Positions 1-10,378 of a DNA stretch of 64,000 bases are shown one piece after another. A program made the position numbers and the translations under genes. Each line of letters starts with the position of its first letter. Positions within the stretch are counted from its first letter, which is position 1. Under the pieces are notes generated by a model. That model was not told the DNA's origin. It saw nothing but the letters and a program-made list of their open reading frames with translations, and did not search any database. The stretch is taken from the NCBI GenBank assembly GCA_003049485.1, contig PYST01000107.1, positions 1 to 64,000 of the forward strand, read 5' to 3'. The DNA is from Ophioceras dolichostomum. Taxonomy: Eukaryota; Ascomycota; Sordariomycetes; Magnaporthales; Ophioceraceae.

Positions 1-474
1 GCCTTCCTCCCCGGCCTCGCCTCGCTGGGCGAATACCTAACCAAAACATCCGCCTCCCCATCCACGTACACCTCTTCCGCGCTCCTCTCGGTCCTCGACT
101 CATTCCGACCGGCCTTCGAAGCCCATTTCGTGTCCGAGATAGGCACCATCACGGCCCTCGCGTCGCACCCGAACGCGCCGGCGCCGGGCACGCCCGAGGC
201 CGCTAAGGCGTCGGCCACGTTCGCGGCGTGGGGCAAGAAGACGGTCATGAAGGCCGGCGTGCTGGACGTCGTGCCGTTCTTCCTGATGAACCTGGACGCG
301 AGTTACGAGGATGGGAGGTGGGCGAACTGGCCGCCCATTCCGCCGCCGATCAAGTGGGGGTTGGTGAATCTTGTTGGGTCGTGGTGGGGGGGACGGTGGA
401 GGTTCGCGAGTTGCGATGGGAGGGGTGGGAGGAGAGAGTTGTTTGCGTTGGGGGGTGTGAAGACGGAGGGGTGA
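1..474 (+). CDS. HHE/hemerythrin-like domain protein, C-terminal part (5' end outside window)
   Basis: The frame is open from the first base to a TGA at 472-474, so only the last 157 codons are present. The visible end contains PFFLMNLD, then Y-E-D-G-x-W-x-x-WPPIPPPIKW, then G-x-W-R-F-A-S-C-D and R-x-E-L-F-A-L. This arrangement resembles the C-terminal region that follows the metal-binding HHE helices in fungal hemerythrin-like proteins, as far as I recall the family. The iron-ligand helices would lie upstream and cannot be checked here. No intron is visible in this part. Role unknown; family members are cytosolic metal- or oxygen-binding proteins. The assignment rests on tail similarity only. 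Confidence 0.5.
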   Translation, partial: AFLPGLASLGEYLTKTSASPSTYTSSALLSVLDSFRPAFEAHFVSEIGTITALASHPNAPAPGTPEAAKASATFAAWGKKTVMKAGVLDVVPFFLMNLDASYEDGRWANWPPIPPPIKWGLVNLVGSWWGGRWRFASCDGRGGRRELFALGGVKTEG

Positions 475-858
475 GTTGGTTGGCTCGGCAGGGGGTCGAA
501 TAGATGGATGGATACAACTGGGGATATCTGTTTTCGATCAAAATCCCAGGTCCCTGCCGGATACCCATCTACCCCGGCGGTAGGTGGTTTTCACGGAGAG
601 TTCGCTCGCTCTGGGGGGAGGTGTCCGTTCGATGATCGCCGGTCTGATGGACGGTTTGGCTTGGCTTGGCCTTGGTCCCCTTTCTCTGATTGTTTTCTCC
701 TACGTGTTAGGTTAGCGTGCTACATTTTGCGTTATCTTGGAAACAGGCAAGGGCTATATCTTTTTTGTAGGTCGTCAGTGAAACTCAGTTTCTTGGATTG
801 ATGAGACGCTCGCTGATACATGTCGCCCCTAACTCCTTTTCCTCCCTTCGCCCTTCGT
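475..858. other. Intergenic region between convergent genes
   Basis: This is the 3' space between the plus-strand HHE-like gene and the minus-strand rhodopsin-domain gene. I see no coding frame or RNA gene. T-rich runs around 690-780 fit 3' UTR or polyadenylation sequence. Confidence 0.5.
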
Positions 859-2762
859 TCAACCCGGCCTGGGTGGGCTTCCCGGCGGCGACCGTTGTGG
901 TGGTGGTGGTGGCGACAACCCTTCTTGAACCTCACTCCTTTCTTTTTCAGGCCGCGTCGCACTGGCAGCCGTGAAGATTCCCGTCTCAAAGGAGTCTGCA
1001 TCATCATCATCTTCTTCCACTTCCTCAATACCATCATTCGGCCTGCTCGCCTTGTCCTCCACCACTACCCTGCACACCGCCGTAGTGCTCTGCATCTTCC
1101 CAAGCGCCACGGCGCCGTATCCATCTCCTTCCTCCGTCTTCTCCGAGCATGTGCTCAGCGGCCTGCCGATGCCGTACCTCGCATGGAACGCACCGGAGCT
1201 TCTCCTGCCGTCGCCGGCGCCGTCGGCCACGGCATAGACCTCGATTGTCTCCACTCCCCCGGCCCCTCCCACGGCCATCCCGTCATTCTGCCGGCGGCTG
1301 CTGCTCCAGCTCCGGTGGTGATGGGAGAAGTCATCTTCTCCCTCCTCATCTGCGAAGGCGGCGGCCGACGACGGCCGGCGGCTGGATCGACAGCCTATCG
1401 TCGCCACGCCGGCCGACCCATCGGAGGAGCTGTCGTCCGTGTTCATCTTGGATTTGAAGCCGCGTATCATCGCCTTGAAGCGCTCGGGAAGGACGCGGCT
1501 GAAGAGGGGCGTCATTGGCGGCACGGAGACGCAGACTATGCCGAGGGTGCATTCGACGTAGGACCAGCTCATGGTCTTGACCAGGTTGTCTGTCGCCAGG
1601 GGGGGGGGGAGGGGAGAGTTTGGTTTGTGTGTTTTGTCAGTATCGCGTGGCTAAAGGTCTGAGGCTACTCGCTTTCGGCTTTCGGGGGAGAGTGCAGAAG
1701 AGGCTCACATGTGACGTCTATCCTGGTGAGAGTGGGGAGAGTAACGAGGCGGACGATGTTGCCGACAACCGCTCTGATATGATAGTGTTTAGCTTCCCCG
1801 TTCGTTGAGCCTAGGTAATCACCTCGCTCGACAGCCCAACCACCAGGAGAAACTGTCCATCGGGGGAAGGGGGGATGGGTAGAATAATGGGATGCACTCA
1901 CACCAAGCCGACCATGAACAAAACGCAAATGAACAACCTCTGTCGTATCGGCAAGTTCAGCCGCAAGCAGTAGGGGACCGGCGCCAGGCAAACGACCAGA
2001 TCGAGGACGATGTTGATGGCGGTCGTAGAGTCCAGGAAGGCCAGGACGTCGATGCATTTGCCACTAACCCGTACGTCGAAGTCCCAGGCGGCTCGCACGG
2101 GCACGCACTGGAAGATGGTGACGAAGACGGACGACATCCAGAGGCCTGCAACGGAGACGGCGCACACGTAGAGGGTGTACACTAGAGGGCGCTCGAAGGG
2201 GAAGATGCGGAGGAAGGTCATGATGATGGAGGCCTTGGTGAAGGCCTGGGTACTGCAGTAGAAGATGTTGCAGAAGTACAGAATGTTCAGACACCGCTTG
2301 ATCATGTCAAACATGACCGTCGTGGGCAGGGGGAGGTTCCAGACGTGCTGGCCGAGCCCGAATTTCATGGCTGCACATTTTTCGACGAAGCGAGGAAGAA
2401 GTCAGTAAAATATCTATCTACTAAGGGATGCGAGATAGCCAAGGTAGGCGCCAACTGCCTCGACTGAACCCATGAGAAGAGCAAGAAGACGCAGATCAGA
2501 ACCATTCCATACCGTATAGAAAGATGGCCGACGTCAGCACCTGAAACATTGACGCGACGATGATGAGGGCATCGTCAATGAACAGCCCCTTCTTGATGAA
2601 CCACCTCGTCCCAATCCTCAGCAATACCACGGTGGTGGTAAGCACGATACCGCCGATGGACAACGCGATAATCGTCGTGGTGCATGTGCTCTTGTCTTTC
2701 AGATCGATCTGGGACAATACCACATCCGAAGGAAGCCATCCTCCCTCAATGGGGGTGGTCAT
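859..2762 (-). CDS. Fungal rhodopsin-domain (seven-TM) integral membrane protein
   Basis: Four exons read on the minus strand: 2762-2513, 2370-1902, 1773-1709 and 1589-859. Phases agree at all three junctions and give 504 residues. The joins restore LYG-AMKFGLGQH, MVGLV-AVVGNIVRLV and RIDVT-YNLVKTMSWSYVE. Seven hydrophobic segments follow in order, from ALSIGGIVLTTTVVLL to SYVECTLGIVCVSVPPM, with the family's typical WSYVE-x-x-LGIVC signature in the last. A cytosolic tail of about 220 residues is Ser-, Asp- and Arg-rich and predicted disordered. The family is common in filamentous ascomycetes (rhodopsin-domain/SAT4-like), and most members have no known function. No retinal-binding lysine is evident in the last helix, so photoreception is not implied. 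The start at 2762 (MTTPIEGGWLP) is preferred; an in-frame ATG at 2798 would add 12 residues. Confidence 0.87.
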
Positions 2763-5012
2763 TGTTCGGAATCTTTTTCTTCTTCCGGCAAACTGCATGC
2801 ACCCTGATCTGGGCAGATCAACGTTGTCGGTTTCGGCCCTCCTCTCCTAATTGTCTCGAATTCGACGGTCGATATGAATCTATATCGAACTGGGTCAGTT
2901 CTCCATCGCGGAGTGTGCATGGGCAGTCGAAAGCATGCGCATTGAGAGCGAGGGAGTGAGATTGGTGGGAAAGTTGCAACGACGTCAAACAACGAAGGAG
3001 AAGGGTGGGTGGTGAAGGCATGGAGGGGAGTAGATGGGAAGGATATCGATCATGCATGACGAGTCGCTTGTTCTTCTTGACCCCCTTCGCCATACGTTAC
3101 TAGCCGCTGTCCACCACCTTGGCAGTATCCATCCAGCAGCGTCCGCGCAAACCATGAAGCCACGAAGCTGGCTATCTAGAGATGACTAAGTAGCCTGCTC
3201 AAGGCGCCATAGACGCGGGATTAGCAGGGAGCATGCAAAGCATTTGCCACGCTATCCAGTGATAACCTCACTGGCCCCTTTGAGCGATACAGCGGATCCG
3301 CGCTAGGGTATCTCTAGGCCAGCGCTGTTGAAGCGCTAGTGCAGCGCTGTCCCTCGTGTCGTCTTGTCGGTGCCTGTAGTTCCGAGAGAGGAACATGTCT
3401 GGACGACTCCCACGGGCTCGGGGAGCCAGCTGACGGGGACGGGAGCACTTGGCAGACGCCCACGACAGGGCCCGGAACTCTGTTCTCGACAGCGGGAACC
3501 ATGCATTAGTAGCATTAGACCCAATCCTGAGTCCAATTACTGTTGCGTGTATACGGCGATAGCCAAATCCGAGAACGGCCGTCGAAGGAACGTCGAGTAT
3601 CGCCCTCAGAACGGAGAAAATACCTTGTGAGCGGGAGGATCTGGAAGGGCGGCCATGGCAACCATCTGTCGCGTCGAGTGCGAGACCTGCAATTGCGCAG
3701 AATGTAGAAACCGGCTTTGCGGTCCAACCTAGGGGCATTGAATCATGATAATGCTTAGGACAGAAAGGGGGAAGTTCCCAATCAAGAACTGACGATTATG
3801 TATCGCAAAGACTTTTCTGATGCTTCTGTCTCTAAGCCTCTCCATATAGGGGCAAGAGAGGGGAACCACGATATCACTTGTCACCACTTAGCAAGCAAGC
3901 ATACCCAGGGTTTATTCCACCAAACCTCCACGGGGAACAGATATGGATGCCCACAAGACCAACCCTCAGATTGGTCTCCCGTCGCTGATGATTTATCCGA
4001 TCTTTTTCGCTGCCCCATGTATCCATGCAGGCAGGCAGGCACTAGACCGTGACATCCCGTCCGCCATTCACAGTGCGTGCATACGGAGCCCGAACCTAGC
4101 CCACGAAAGTGCCTGTCGACGAACACAGAAGAGAAGATGAAATAGGGTCGAGGCGAACTCGACAACGCAATTGGTTCAAGCCCCAGCTCGCATGGTTTCG
4201 TCTGTGTAAGGCTGAGAGCATGGATCAAAGAGCTGGCGAACCGACCGGAAAGAAAGAGAAAAGGAAAAAGAGAAAAAGAAAATCCACCGGAAGGGGGGAA
4301 AGGAAACCGAGGGTGTAGGGGAAAGAGCCAGAAGTCTAAAATAAAAAGGAAAAAAAAAACAAAAATAGCTAGGAGATGGAAAGAGCGGGAGCCCGAATGC
4401 GCCACGCCCCAACGTAAATCGAGCCGATTATTGTTCACCGGATGGCCGAACTGGCGAATGCGACCCCGGCGTAGATGTTATTGAGCGCCTCCAAGCACTT
4501 CCCCTCGTGCCCTTTCATGATGCCTAGATCATCAAAAGTTTAAATCAAAGTCCCCCACCCCTTTTTGTTCTCGATTGTCGCTAGAGTTCGTCGAGGACGG
4601 CCATCGAAAGTCGCGGGAAGTGAGAAAGCAAAGCATAAGAGCGATTTCTCCAAGGAAAAAAAATATCTGTGTAGGGAAGAAGACCTCGACGGCAGTGCAG
4701 GGTATGAGAGGAGAGGAAAGTAGAAGGAAAGAATTCTAAGGGAGAAGATATGAAGGCGATAGCAAGGGACGGGTGCCCAAGGTGCAATGCAATGGGAGGG
4801 AGAGCATCGCACAGACTTCCGCGGAGATGACAAGAGAGAGACGAAAGGAAAAGGATGCCCGACCGATCGACCGATCGAGCTGAAGTAACCACCGAGCGAG
4901 CATACCATGGGAAACTGTAATCACCAGTGTGCGTGGAGTAGGCCCAGCTTAGATCCCGTGAACTGCGTGCGCTTCCCACTCCTCATCATCGCTCACTCAC
5001 TCGCTCATTCGA
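2763..5012. other. Gene-poor region, no supported gene
   Basis: It contains the promoter side of the minus-strand rhodopsin-domain gene and the 3' side of the next minus-strand gene. Short overlapping frames exist on both strands (for example 3268-3738 on minus), but none shows a recognisable domain or a consistent exon structure. Purine-rich tracts at 4245-4370 look like UTR or spacer sequence. Confidence 0.4.
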
Positions 5013-7912
5013 TCACAGCCAACCCGACCCCGACCCAACGCCGGCGCGGTCGCCACCGCCACCACTACCACTGCCACCAACAGTATGGCCATCATCACCC
5101 ACCACAATTACGTCCGCATCCCCACCGCCACGGCCACGATCTCTACCCGCACCCGCACCCGCGCCCGCGCCCGCATCCGCATCCGCCTCGCCCAAACCAA
5201 GGCCGCCCGGACCAACTCCCGAGCCAGACAAGCCAGACAAACCAGACGAGGAGGATTGCCCGGCGGCGCCACCAAGCCGGACCAAAGAGCTCGCGCTGTC
5301 CCTCGCCGCGATAGTGATGCTCTGTATCTCCTGCCACGGCATCTCCCGGCGCCGCATCATGCGCTCCTGCAGGCCCGGCTCGCTCTCGCAGCGGCTCTGG
5401 AGCTCGGAGACGAAGGCGTAGACGAACGAGCGGATGCGAGCGTAGGGCACCACGATGTCGACCTCGCGCAGGCCGTAGAGCATGAAGGCGAATTGAATGG
5501 AGGTGAGCTCGTTGCGGAGGTCGGGGAACATGCGCTGCCGTCATCAAACCGCACCACACGTTAGTAGACAGTTTATCTTTGGGTTAGTAACCGAAGTAGC
5601 TGGCTCCTTGTGATTAAAGTTATGTTTGGCGGTTTTGGGACTAGGCGGGATATTACGATATTCTTCTTGAAAAAGAGGAGGCAAGGAAGGAAGTAACTGA
5701 CCATGAACTCCTCCCACATCCCATCCTTCTCCTCCGCGCTAACCTCCCCTCCGCGACGTCCCGCAGGAGCCTTCAGACATGCGCCCAACACGCCCTCCTT
5801 ATTGACATGCAGAGTCTGCCTGGCCTTGGTCTTCGGCTGCTGCGTGGTGTTAGTATCGTCGATGCCGTCATCATCGTCCAGGGTGACGTCTTCCAGAATC
5901 TGCAGCATCTGCATCAGCACGTCCCATTTGCCCTTCTTCTCCAGATCGGTCGCCAATTTGATGACGCGGCAGGTGAGGGCTGCGCGGGGAGGGGCGACTG
6001 GGCGCTGGCTGCTGCTCTTAGCGTTGCCGTTGCTGTTAGAGTTGCCGTTGTAGTCGCCGTTGGTACTACCGTTGGCATTGGAGCTGGTACCGTTGTTGAT
6101 ATTGGATGAGGAGTGATGGAGGGGAGTATGCGGGACGGGGTGGGTAGGCTTGAAAGGCGTCGGGGCCTTGTTGCCGTTGCGATCGGTCTCCCGTCCTCCG
6201 CCGTATGGTGGGTTGGAGAGAGCAGCAGTGGGAGCACCAGTCGGAGCAGAGGTGGCCGGCGAGTGAGAACTGGCCTGGACGGACGGGGGACCGCTAGAGA
6301 TGGGGTCGCGCCATGTGACTGTTTTGCCGGTCTCGGTGCTAAAGAGGCGGCTCGTATGTTGAGGTGTGCGAGGCTCTGTAGACAGCAGCTGCTCGGTGTG
6401 GTTTGGAGCACGGTGGTAGCCCTGGTTGACTGGCTGGGTCTGGAAGGCTGGCTGAGCCTGGAAGCTGGGTCGATCCTGAACGCCGTGCTGGCCCTGGGTG
6501 TTGGACTGCCCGAGCTGGCCGAAGGAGTTAGTAGCGAAAGTCGGCGCTGGCTGGCGCGCCGATTGGCCGATCTCGATAACGCTGCTGGTATTCGAGAAGA
6601 TTGCAATCGGTGATCGCTCCGTCAAGGGCGAGACGTTCGGGCGGCGGATATCGTCCAAGATGGAAGCGTTGAACGGCATGGTCGAGGTGTTCGAGGATAG
6701 GAAGTGGGACGGCTCGCCGAACTGGGCCGGTAGGGGGGGCAACAAAGATCCTGCAGATCCATGGTTGCCGTGCTCGCTAAACAGACTTCCACCCGATGGG
6801 CCAGGAGGGTTGAGGGCGTACGTCTCGTAGGCTTTGATGGAAGCTGGAGAAAGGGGCATAGGTGAGTGCTCCGGCGAAGGTCCGGTAAGATCATGGATCG
6901 GGACCGATGTCTGGTCCGTGCTAGAGAGGGTCATGCAAGAGAGCGAATGTTGAAGGTGCGGACGCTTCGCCGTCGGAGTAGTGGCGTCGAGCGGGCGCTT
7001 GCTCCCCTTTCCACTGGAGGCCTTAGCCCCGTCGCTATGAGTGGTGTCCTTCGGCGCAGAGTCAGTCGGCGATGGTGTGGGGTTCTGTGGCGTAGGGTTC
7101 TGTGCCGTCGTGGAGCTCGACCGTGGCGTAGGGTTCGGCAGCTTCCCAGCTTGCTTGCCTAGCTTTTCGTCCAGCTCCTGGCGGACCACACTGAGAACCT
7201 CTTGGATGGGGAATCCTTTGCGCACAAGGTCGGTAGTAGCCTGGTCGTCTCTGAACCGGCGGAAGAAAAAGATCTGGTTCTTCGGGACAGGCGACGATTT
7301 ACACAAGCCTGTAGCAGGGTCCTGACTGGAGAGCTTGTACGCCTGGAGCTTGTTGGTTTTCGAGTTCAGGACCACTCTGAGAGCGTCCGGGTCATGCGGG
7401 ATGGTTCGAACTTCGTCCCGCTTCAAAGTTGCGAAGGACCACTTCCTGGGACGCTTAACCTTCGACCCGGCTGGAGTCTTGGACTTCTTCCTTCCGGACT
7501 TGGCAGGAGAAGAATCTGCCTGGACCTGATTGGCTGGATCGGCCGGCTCATCTGCGCCGTCCGGGCTGTCCTCATTGCCTGCGGCATTGCCCGCCTCGTC
7601 ATCGGCTGCTGCCTGGCTTTTGCTCGTGCCAAAAAAGCCGTCAAGTCGCTCCTGGCTGGGGATCATGCCCACCCAAATGAAGCCGTGAATCCCAGCGCAG
7701 TCTGGGTTGGGGTCCAGCTCTTCTCTAGTCGGCTTGAGCGGCGGAGGGTGCAAGCCGACGCCTCCACGACTGCCAGACTTCTGGACGGTCAGGACCAGGC
7801 CGTTGGTGAGCTGCAAGGGAACTTGGTGCTCGTAGGCGACGCCTTCGAAGTTGAAAGCCAGGCGATCGAGGTGACCGCCCGCGTCGGGCGCAGATTGCGC
7901 CGCGGATACCAT
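5013..7912 (-). CDS. Large, mostly disordered hypothetical protein, probably nuclear
   Basis: Two exons (7912-5702 and 5534-5013) join in phase 0 at ATG|GTCAGT and GGCAG|CGC to give EEFM-RMFPDLRNEL and 910 residues. I do not recognise the family. The first ~250 residues look folded: the segments HLDRLAFNFEGVAYEHQVPLQL, IHGFIWVGMIP, then after a basic stretch KWSFATLKRDEVRTIPHDPDALRV and QIFFFRRF. The basic stretch GRKKSKTPAGSKVKRPRK is a plausible nuclear localisation signal. A Ser/Pro/Gln/Asn-rich linker follows, then a helical region (LATDLEKKGKWDVLMQMLQI) and the exon 2 segment RNELTSIQFAFMLYGLREVD. The end is Gly/Asp/Ala-rich. Alternation of conserved-looking blocks with low-complexity linkers suggests a regulatory protein; that is inference. 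The protein probably starts further upstream (see 8155-8237). Confidence 0.72.
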
Positions 7913-8154
7913 CGCGAGAATCTGGCTTGGCTTTTTGGGAGTGCAGAAGCTAGTTCGTCAGCATTTGATTCAATAGAGGTGAAGGCGAGCAGGATTTGGA
8001 CGAAAGAAAGGCGACAGGTGCAACGCGCGCTGGCCTTTCTGGCTTCCGTGAATCTCCTTCCAGTACCGCAGGCAAGATGCTAAGGGGAGGAGTACCAACT
8101 TGAGAAGAGAAGCACTGGGCAGGTGCAGAAGGCAGAAGGAGCCGAACTACCCAC

Positions 8155-8237
8155 TTAGCTGGACCGAAGTCGCGGGTGGGACCGGCGATGACGTTGGGAA
8201 GGGGCGGACCGTCCGGGAGCCTCACGGGTAAGTACCT
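8155..8237 (-). other. Probable upstream coding exon of the 5013-7912 gene
   Basis: The frame of the main exon stays open upstream of the ATG at 7912 through NFCTPKKPSQILAM to an acceptor ending ...ACTAG at 7950. A donor GTGGGT at 8154-8149 would join it in phase to RLPDGPPLPNVIAGPTRDFG, itself preceded by an acceptor ...CCTAG at 8238. The joined reading looks like real protein sequence. The initiator codon was not located. It may lie upstream of a further intron; a GA-rich stretch of likely leader sits at about 8340-8353. Confidence 0.45.
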
Positions 8238-10168
8238 CTAGGCACCACTGGTCGCGAGTACGGGCGAGAGATAACAGATCTCGCAGATGGCAAGAATTTC
8301 ACCTCGGATGAAAGACAATAAAGGACTGAGGATAGCAAGAGAGAGAGAGAGAGTAAAAGGAGATGAAAAGGGTTTTTCTCTGATGAATCACATGATGTGA
8401 TGAGGAGATGACATCGAGTGAATTTCGTCTCGTCGTTTAGATGGCTGCTGCCTTCCGGCATACAGAAGAGTGATCTCTCACGAGATGGTTTCCGAGATCT
8501 GAGTGAAGGAAAAGAAGGCAAAAACGAAGTTCTACTAGTTCATGCTTACGCTTTCTGCGAAGCTGGCCTCAGTTCTTGAAGAAATGCAGAGAAGTCTGAA
8601 AAGTTTCGAGTTGCGATTGCAGCCTTGTCTATTAACTTAGCAGAAAACCTCGTCGATTAAACCCCTGCCCAAATCAACAAGTAATCACATATTCTCAGGC
8701 CACACCAGCGCTCCGCCCATCTTCTTCCTCATTTTCTTCGGACGAACTATCTTGGTTCTGAAATACCCACCTGACTGCCTGGCGCCACTCAGCAGTTTGG
8801 TCAGCCTCCTGGGATGAGGCCCTCCGACAGAGCCACGCGCCGTTGTTGCCGGCAAACTGAAGCCAAAACACATCGTGAAGGTTGCAGGGCCAATTTATTC
8901 AGCTGCTAGAACCTGTTAGCCTAGTAGTAGTGTTGTTAGGAGCTTATCAGATGTGTTATCTGTAGAGTATATCCGCCAAAATAGTCAAGACTGCTTGAAT
9001 TGATGCCAGGGGCAATTATACGCGCCTCGCCTGCTGGCACTTACTTTGTTGGAAATGCATGAGCTTCTTGGCAGAATTTTGTGAGAGATAGTACGTGTTT
9101 GAAGGGTGTGGTTGATTTGAAATAAGGCCTAGCTGTTGGAAGGCCAGGGTTCCAATTGGAAAATACACGCGTGTGGTAAACCGATTCTATTGATCTGAAT
9201 GATGTACGAGGAAGAGAAAAAGCTAGTCTACGCGTGGGCCGGAGGGAGTGCTTTTGTAGGCGACTCCTGAGGGTCCACGTGATCTGAGGTCTGTTGAGGT
9301 GGATGCCTTGATGACTGAGGCAACTAGTTCCTCATGGGTGCAGAGAGGTGCACCCAGTGGTTCAACACTAGCTTTTGTAGCAACTTCTAACGAAAGAAAT
9401 CTCCCAGAGAGAGAGGGAACAAGAGTGGCATTGTCGGTACTCCAGCCTCGAAATAGCCAAGGCGGCAAACAAGCGGTCGTTACTGAGAGAAGCTTTGGAG
9501 CCTTTCAACAAAAAAAAGATCATCGATCTCCACGCATCTTGAGCAAATTGGGGGTGGTCAACTTGATACTCGCTCTATCGATGAGAAGCTGAAGGGCGAC
9601 GAACTCGAGCAGCTAAGTACTGGCAAGCGATCGTCTCCAAATTCGACTTGCGCAGACGGAGGCGAGTGAGTGACACGATCACAACCTTGGTAGCCGCGTC
9701 ACAGGAAGTACCGTGACGCTACGAAGCGAAACTTCTTTGAAAAAGGGGGGTACATGCGCATGGCACAACACAGCACAAGCCTAAGGCAACAACCTGGCAG
9801 CTGGCAGCATCGGGAAGTTACGCATTCACGAGTTGATTGCACCCCTCATTTGTCCCTAGTTTGATCCAATTAAGTTGGTTTGGATTAGTAGTACCTACTA
9901 GCACCAGTGACTTCTAGAAGCCCACTCCATTCCCTCCCAGTTGTTCCTGCAATTGATGTTTGTGATTCCTGTGTAAGAGCTGTACGAGTGCAGAGTATCG
10001 TGCAGGCCGTACTGTATCTTCAACGCGCCACTATGTATCATGCATCGTACGCAGTGCCGTACCGTCATAGGTTGGTGCCGTAATAGAAGACACGGTACAG
10101 AACACGCCACACTACAATTCATGATCAGCTGTGGGGCTGGCCAGTGGCCAAAAGGTCTTCTGTGGGCC
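8238..10168. other. Gene-poor region, probable transposon relics
   Basis: This stretch is less GC-rich than its surroundings and has no supported gene. It includes the leader and promoter side of the 5013-7912 gene, a (GA)n run near 8340, and a possible LTR (see 9047-9367). Confidence 0.4.
9047..9367. mobile_element. Possible degenerate copia-like solo LTR
   Basis: The segment begins TGTTGGAAATG and ends TTCAACA, giving the TGTTG...CAACA inverted ends typical of Ty1/copia LTRs, with a length of about 320 bp. Its interior (around 9186-9212) resembles what I remember of fungal copia LTRs. The 5 bases on either side (TACTT and CTAGC) do not match, so no target-site duplication supports it. No gag or pol frame survives downstream. 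Confidence 0.3.
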
Positions 10169-10378
10169 TCACGAGGCTGGAGAGGATGGGGCTTGTTGAT
10201 TGTAGAGTCCCGTTTCCTGCTTCTTCTTCGCGCTTAGCTCTGTTGGGTACTTCAACTCCCATGCCCTCTTATGGATGGCCTCGAGAGGATCAGTGGCGGT
10301 TGTCGACGGCCCCGTTGCCGTGGACTTATCGTCCACACCATGGCTAGAGGCATGGGGTTGCTGAGGTGTTGACGACAT
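10169..10378 (-). CDS. Small hypothetical protein (69 aa)
   Basis: A single open frame from ATG (10378) to TGA encodes 69 residues: a Ser/Thr/Pro-rich start (MSSTPQQPHASSHG) and a central charged helix-like stretch with AIHKRAWELKYPTELSAKKKQE. Amino-acid usage looks protein-like, and purines precede the ATG. No signal peptide, TM segment or known domain is visible. It may be the first exon of a longer gene. No neighbour within 2 kb suggests a role. Confidence 0.35.
   Translation of the reverse strand: MSSTPQQPHASSHGVDDKSTATGPSTTATDPLEAIHKRAWELKYPTELSAKKKQETGLYNQQAPSSPAS

Noticed and set aside
3268..3738. A 156-codon minus-strand frame
   Set aside because: It has an ATG but no recognisable domain, and competing frames on both strands cover the same bases.
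4907..5564. Plus-strand frames over the exon 2 region of the 5013-7912 gene
   Set aside because: Arg/His/Pro-rich complements of Gly/Ala/Asp-rich coding sequence; the minus-strand exon has proper splice phase.
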